From the NCBI GenBank assembly GCA_937873715.1, contig CALMYJ010000003.1:496001-560000 (forward strand): DNA of 64,000 nt, read 5' to 3'. The notes under the pieces were generated by a model. The model did no database searches. It was not told the DNA's origin and was given only the letters and a program-made list of their open reading frames with translations. Shown one piece after another: positions 60,337 through 64,000 of this stretch; the stretch's first letter is position 1, and every line of letters starts with the position of its first letter. The translations under genes were made by a program, and so were the position numbers. The stretch is from an uncultured Chitinophagaceae bacterium. Its GTDB lineage: Bacteria; Bacteroidota; Bacteroidia; Chitinophagales; Chitinophagaceae.

Positions 60337-60906
60337 ATGATTGCCCCGGATGAAGTAAAAGAGCTACAGCTTAAAATAAGCCAGTATGCCGACCAGCATG
60401 CTTTTGGGAGATTGTATGTAGCATTCATGCCTTATCTTATCCGCTTTGCCAAATCAATCATTAAAGATCATGAACTGGCAGAAGAAATTGTATCGGATGT
60501 GTTTATTAAAATCTGGCAAAACCGAAATGAAGTTAGTAAAATTGAAAACTTCAAACTGTATTTATACGTCAGCACCAAAAACACTGCTCTCAATTATTTA
60601 TCACGACACTTTCGAAAAGACATTGTATCGCTTGAAGAGATGTCGCTGAACATTTCAATGAGTCCTTATAATCCCGAACAACTGTTAATCACTTCGGAGG
60701 CTGTAAGGAAAATAGACAAGGAAATACAAAAATTACCCCCACGCTGTAAATTGATTTTTAAGCTGGTGAAAGAAGATCGCCTGCGCTACAACGACATTGC
60801 CCGATTGCTAAATATATCTGTAAAAACGATAGACAACCAAATGGCCATTGCTCTCAAAAAAATTAGTACAGCCATTAGCTTCAACCTTAATAAAGAGCCG
60901 AAATAA
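60337..60906 (+). CDS. ECF RNA polymerase sigma factor (second cassette)
   Basis: 189 residues with region 2 (AEEIVSDVFIKIWQ) and region 4 (LPPRCKLIFKLVKEDRLRYNDIARLL) of FecI-like ECF sigma factors; it belongs to the Bacteroidota subgroup with the NYLSRHFRK linker. It precedes a FecR gene by 81 bases and a SusC gene after that. It should direct transcription of the partly visible susC transporter when the FecR switch is triggered. Distinct in sequence from the sigma factor at 15487-16077. Confidence 0.92.
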   Translation: MIAPDEVKELQLKISQYADQHAFGRLYVAFMPYLIRFAKSIIKDHELAEEIVSDVFIKIWQNRNEVSKIENFKLYLYVSTKNTALNYLSRHFRKDIVSLEEMSLNISMSPYNPEQLLITSEAVRKIDKEIQKLPPRCKLIFKLVKEDRLRYNDIARLLNISVKTIDNQMAIALKKISTAISFNLNKEPK

Positions 60907-60987
60907 TAGCCCCTAACCTGCCTTTTTAAAATTATTTTATACCGCTTTAGTAGAATTTACAGTTTTTTGTGTCCATAATTTGCAACT

Positions 60988-62115
60988 ATGGATAAAAAAC
61001 ATTCTGAAGATGAAATTTGGATACTCATGGCCCGGAAACTGGCCGGGGAGGCCACATCATCTGAATTAGAAGAACTGGCTGCTTTGCTCAGGGAAAATCC
61101 TGAGTTAAACTATGCCAAGGAAATCATGCAGGATGTATGGAACAGCCAGGTGCTGCCAGACAGGCAATATGCCGAAACCAAATACAAAGAGCTGGTACTT
61201 CAGATGCAGGAAATGAAGATAGATGAGGGGCGTTTTTCAGAAGACAATCATTTTATAAATAACGAGGAAGAAGTAAAACGCAACTGGTGGAACCGAAACA
61301 AAATTTGGCTTTCTGCCGCTGCGATAGTTATAGTGGTAAGTGCTGCAACGCTTTGGTTTATTAACGGCAGCAATAAAACGAACGGCGCCCTAGCGGCTTT
61401 ACCGTTGAAAAATGAAGTGAGTACAAAAAATGGCTCAAAAACCAATTTGGTATTACCCGACGGCACTAAAGTATGGCTTAATGCCGGCAGCAGGCTTACT
61501 TATGATAAAAATTATGGCAACAATATCAGGCAGGTACAGCTTGAAGGGGAAGGCTTTTTTGATGTAGTACATAATACCGAAAAACCATTTATTATACAAA
61601 CCGCCACTATTGATGTGAAGGTGTTGGGTACGCAATTCAATGTAAAATGTTACCCAGCCGATAAAACAACCGAAACAAGCCTTATCAGGGGCAGTGTGGA
61701 AGTAAATGTTAAGAGCAGGGGCGAAAAGTTTTTGTTACGTCCCAACGAAAAGTTGATAGTGTATAACAATAACAGTAAAGACAGCAAAACAAATACTGCT
61801 GAAACAGTTCAGGATAAAGCGGAAGCACCCTTAGTGGCTATCCGCCAGTTAAGCTACCAGCGAAATGATAATGAAGCTGTGGAAGCAGCGTGGGTTAAAA
61901 ATCAGTTGTCATTTAAAGACGAGTCTTTTGGGGAAGTAGCCAAAAAAATGGAACGCTGGTATAATGTGGAGTTTGTTTTTATAAATAAAGCCAGGGAGAG
62001 CATGCAGGTGTATGGCACATTTAATAATGAATCGCTGCAGCAGGCACTGCAGGCACTTGAATTCTCTTTCGGGTTCAAATACAAGATTGAAGGAAGTAAA
62101 GTCGTCATATTTTAA
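60988..62115 (+). CDS. FecR-family anti-sigma factor (second cassette)
   Basis: 375 residues: cytoplasmic part (1-100), one membrane helix (about 105-127), a FecR domain (about 150-260 with LVLPDGTKVWLNAGS and VLGTQFNVKCY) and a DUF4974-type C-terminus (LSFKDESFGEVAKKMERWYNVEF). Same architecture as the fecR at 14198-15400. Predicted partner of the preceding sigma factor and the following SusC. Confidence 0.93.
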   Translation: MDKKHSEDEIWILMARKLAGEATSSELEELAALLRENPELNYAKEIMQDVWNSQVLPDRQYAETKYKELVLQMQEMKIDEGRFSEDNHFINNEEEVKRNWWNRNKIWLSAAAIVIVVSAATLWFINGSNKTNGALAALPLKNEVSTKNGSKTNLVLPDGTKVWLNAGSRLTYDKNYGNNIRQVQLEGEGFFDVVHNTEKPFIIQTATIDVKVLGTQFNVKCYPADKTTETSLIRGSVEVNVKSRGEKFLLRPNEKLIVYNNNSKDSKTNTAETVQDKAEAPLVAIRQLSYQRNDNEAVEAAWVKNQLSFKDESFGEVAKKMERWYNVEFVFINKARESMQVYGTFNNESLQQALQALEFSFGFKYKIEGSKVVIF

Positions 62116-62296
62116 TACCAAACATACCAAACGATTTGCCTATGCCTGAAAAAATCAACACTTCTTAATACTCAAAAACCAGCCGGTATATTACACAGCA
62201 GTTCCTGATATGGAATGCTGTAGTCTGGATTTAATTTAATGGGTTTGGCAGCCCTACTGGCATTGCCATTCCTAAAAGTAATAAATTATTAAATTT

Positions 62297-64000
62297 ATGA
62301 AAGCCAAAACAACGATTGCCCATGCTGCCAGCGCATCATGGAAAGCTTTACTAATTATGAAATTCACTTTTTTATTTACACTGTACTTTTCGTTTAATGC
62401 TGTAGCGGGTATCAATGCCCAAAACATTACGCTAAAAGCCGAAAATATAGAGATACTAAAAGTGCTTACCACTATTGAAAAACAGGGCGACTGCCGGTTC
62501 CTTTTCAATAGCCGCCTCAAAGACCTTCGGCAAAAAGTATCTGTATCTTTTCGGAACGAGTCGCTCACAACGGTGTTGTCTGAATTATTTGCAGGTACAA
62601 GCCTCACCTTTAAACAATTAGATGATAATCTTATTGCACTCCGTTCTACCGACCCTGCTGAGGCAGACATTACCGTTAGCGGACGTGTAACCAATGAAAA
62701 TGGTGATGGGGTAGCTGCTGTTTCTGTAGCCGTAAAAGGAACTAAACGTGGTACAGCAACCGATCTTAACGGCAATTTTTCACTATCGGTACCTGAAAAC
62801 AGTGTGCTGGTATTTTCGGCCGTTGGCTATGTATCGCAGGAAGTAGCTGTAAACAACCAACAGCAAATCAACGTAAGGCTGGTACAATCGGCCCGTAATA
62901 TTGATGAAGTGGTTGTAATTGGATACGGTACAGCCAATAAAAGAGATCTAACAGGCTCCATTACCAAAGTATCCGGTAAAGAAGTAGCCGATAAGCCCAA
63001 CGTAAACCCTGTAGCTTCATTGCAGGGTAAGGTTGCAGGGCTTTCCGTAGTGAACTCCGGATCTCCCGGCGAAAAACCTGACATTCGTATACGTGGTACA
63101 GTGAGTATCGGTGCTACAGAGCCACTGTACGTTGTTGATGGTATTTTCACCAATAATATTGATTATATAAATCCCAACGATATTGAATCAATTGAGGTAA
63201 TGAAAGACCCCTCCTCCCTGGCTATTTTTGGTATTCGGGGTGCCCAGGGTGTAATAGCCATCACAACCAAACGTGCCAAGGCAGGCCAGGTATTGGTAAA
63301 TTTCAATTCATCTTTTGGTATAAAAAAACTGGTTGATAAAATTAAACTGGCCAATGCCAGTGAATTTAAAATGCTCTTCCAGGAAGAAGAAATAAACCTG
63401 GGTATAGCGCCGATTGACCGGTTCGATTTTACACCATGGACAGGTAATACGGACTGGATTGATGTGTTAACACAAACAGGGCGTTTTAATGCTAATAATG
63501 TAAGCATTACCGGTAGTACAGAAAAAAACAGGTTTTACATGGGCCTGGGCTATTCGGTAGATGAAGGTATTGTAAAGCATGAAAAGCTCGAAAGATTTAC
63601 TATATCTGTAAACGATGAATATAAAGTAAGTAAGTTTTTAAAGCTTGGGTTCAACCTCAATGCCATTCGGCAGAATTTGCCATACAACGGGCAGGGGGCT
63701 TTGTTTGATGCAAGAAGAATATTACCGATTGCCGATCCTTTTGATGAAGCCTCGGGCTATTATTCCCTGTTGCCACAATTACAACGGGCACAAATGGCCA
63801 ACCCTTTGATGAATCTTGATTTAAAATGGGACAGGGTGATAAATCGTAACGACAGGTATGTAGGTAGCGCTTTTGCAGAAATTAACTTCCTAAAAAATTT
63901 CAGCCTCCGCTCAACCTTCTATGGTGATATTTCCAGTACCGAGTACAGGCAATACAACCCGATATTGTATTCGCACGACCCTCTCACCGGAGGTGTGGCT
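62297..64000 (+). CDS. SusC/RagA TonB-linked outer membrane transporter, N-terminal part
   Basis: The frame is open from ATG 62297 to the end of the window (568 codons), so the C-terminal half and any SusD gene lie outside. Signal region (a second Met at residue 21 gives the better signal peptide), STN domain (about 45-115, with FLFNSRLKDLR), carboxypeptidase-regulatory-like domain (about 120-195), plug from VVVIGYGTANKRD (about 210) with LYVVDGI and SIEVMKDPSSLAIFGIRGAQGV, then the start of the barrel. The STN domain matches the FecR gene upstream. Its ligand cannot be told. Confidence 0.92.
   Translation, partial: MKAKTTIAHAASASWKALLIMKFTFLFTLYFSFNAVAGINAQNITLKAENIEILKVLTTIEKQGDCRFLFNSRLKDLRQKVSVSFRNESLTTVLSELFAGTSLTFKQLDDNLIALRSTDPAEADITVSGRVTNENGDGVAAVSVAVKGTKRGTATDLNGNFSLSVPENSVLVFSAVGYVSQEVAVNNQQQINVRLVQSARNIDEVVVIGYGTANKRDLTGSITKVSGKEVADKPNVNPVASLQGKVAGLSVVNSGSPGEKPDIRIRGTVSIGATEPLYVVDGIFTNNIDYINPNDIESIEVMKDPSSLAIFGIRGAQGVIAITTKRAKAGQVLVNFNSSFGIKKLVDKIKLANASEFKMLFQEEEINLGIAPIDRFDFTPWTGNTDWIDVLTQTGRFNANNVSITGSTEKNRFYMGLGYSVDEGIVKHEKLERFTISVNDEYKVSKFLKLGFNLNAIRQNLPYNGQGALFDARRILPIADPFDEASGYYSLLPQLQRAQMANPLMNLDLKWDRVINRNDRYVGSAFAEINFLKNFSLRSTFYGDISSTEYRQYNPILYSHDPLTGGVA

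Overview
The window is a chromosomal stretch of a Bacteroidota member, most likely family Chitinophagaceae. The evidence is two ECF sigma / FecR anti-sigma / SusC cassettes, a SusD lipoprotein, an IPExxxVDY protein, a Rho with a long charged insertion, a lytic-regulator style LytS/LytTR pair, many Spy-type lipoproteins, and repeated matches to the Bacteroidota -7 promoter element TAnnTTTG a short distance upstream of genes. Coding density is high, no gap without a gene exceeds 300 bases, and I see no rRNA, CRISPR array, insertion sequence or prophage. The family-level placement is an inference from gene content; the species cannot be named.

Layout. 1-2103: tail of a CorA-type channel, an NlpE-like lipoprotein and a PnuC/NadR-type nicotinamide riboside salvage pair. 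2239-16077 (all minus strand): one large surface-nutrient locus that reads sigma factor, FecR, SusC, SusD, a 1110-residue FG-GAP/UnbV lipoprotein, a vanadium-haloperoxidase/PAP2 lipoprotein, an alpha/beta esterase and a CE8 pectinesterase. 16247-19033: Nfu Fe-S carrier, an exported two-repeat protein, and a PAS-kinase lacking the phospho-acceptor histidine. 19060-22768: a divergent DNA-damage module, umuDC on the minus strand and a 2H phosphoesterase (2'-5' RNA ligase-like) plus an SPL-like radical SAM protein on the plus strand. 22972-39182: housekeeping and metabolism (GGT, Rho, M28 peptidase operon with IPExxxVDY and phhB, FeoB, LptB, GH3, FabG, Adk, MsrB, aminotransferase). 39202-48678: two small proteins (one a 41-residue lipoprotein), glycosyltransferase, EamA transporter, SixA, PurF, a beta-barrel protein, a second GH3, CYTH protein, dienelactone hydrolase, free-Met-sulfoxide reductase. 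48675-59942: AlkA-type glycosylase, LytTR/LytS pair, fasciclin lipoprotein, CysS, an EEP-family phosphodiesterase, tandem rhomboids, a DsbA-like protein and a UvrD/PcrA helicase. 60085-64000: a CAU-anticodon tRNA and a second sigma/FecR/SusC cassette, cut by the window end.

Most notable. (1) In the 19-23 kb module, UmuC, the 2H phosphoesterase and the radical SAM protein all carry a QGxLF pentapeptide resembling the beta sliding-clamp binding motif; in the latter two it is at the extreme C-terminus. The UmuD homologue aligns without gaps around the active site of E. coli UmuD but has Ala for the catalytic Ser and Arg for the catalytic Lys. Together these suggest an undescribed clamp-tethered lesion repair/bypass module with a non-cleaving UmuD. 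(2) The SusCD locus carries esterases but no lyase or glycoside hydrolase, and pairs an UnbV protein with a haloperoxidase-like enzyme through an overlapping stop/start. (3) One of the two tandem rhomboids has Asn where the catalytic Ser should be, while its neighbour is canonical.
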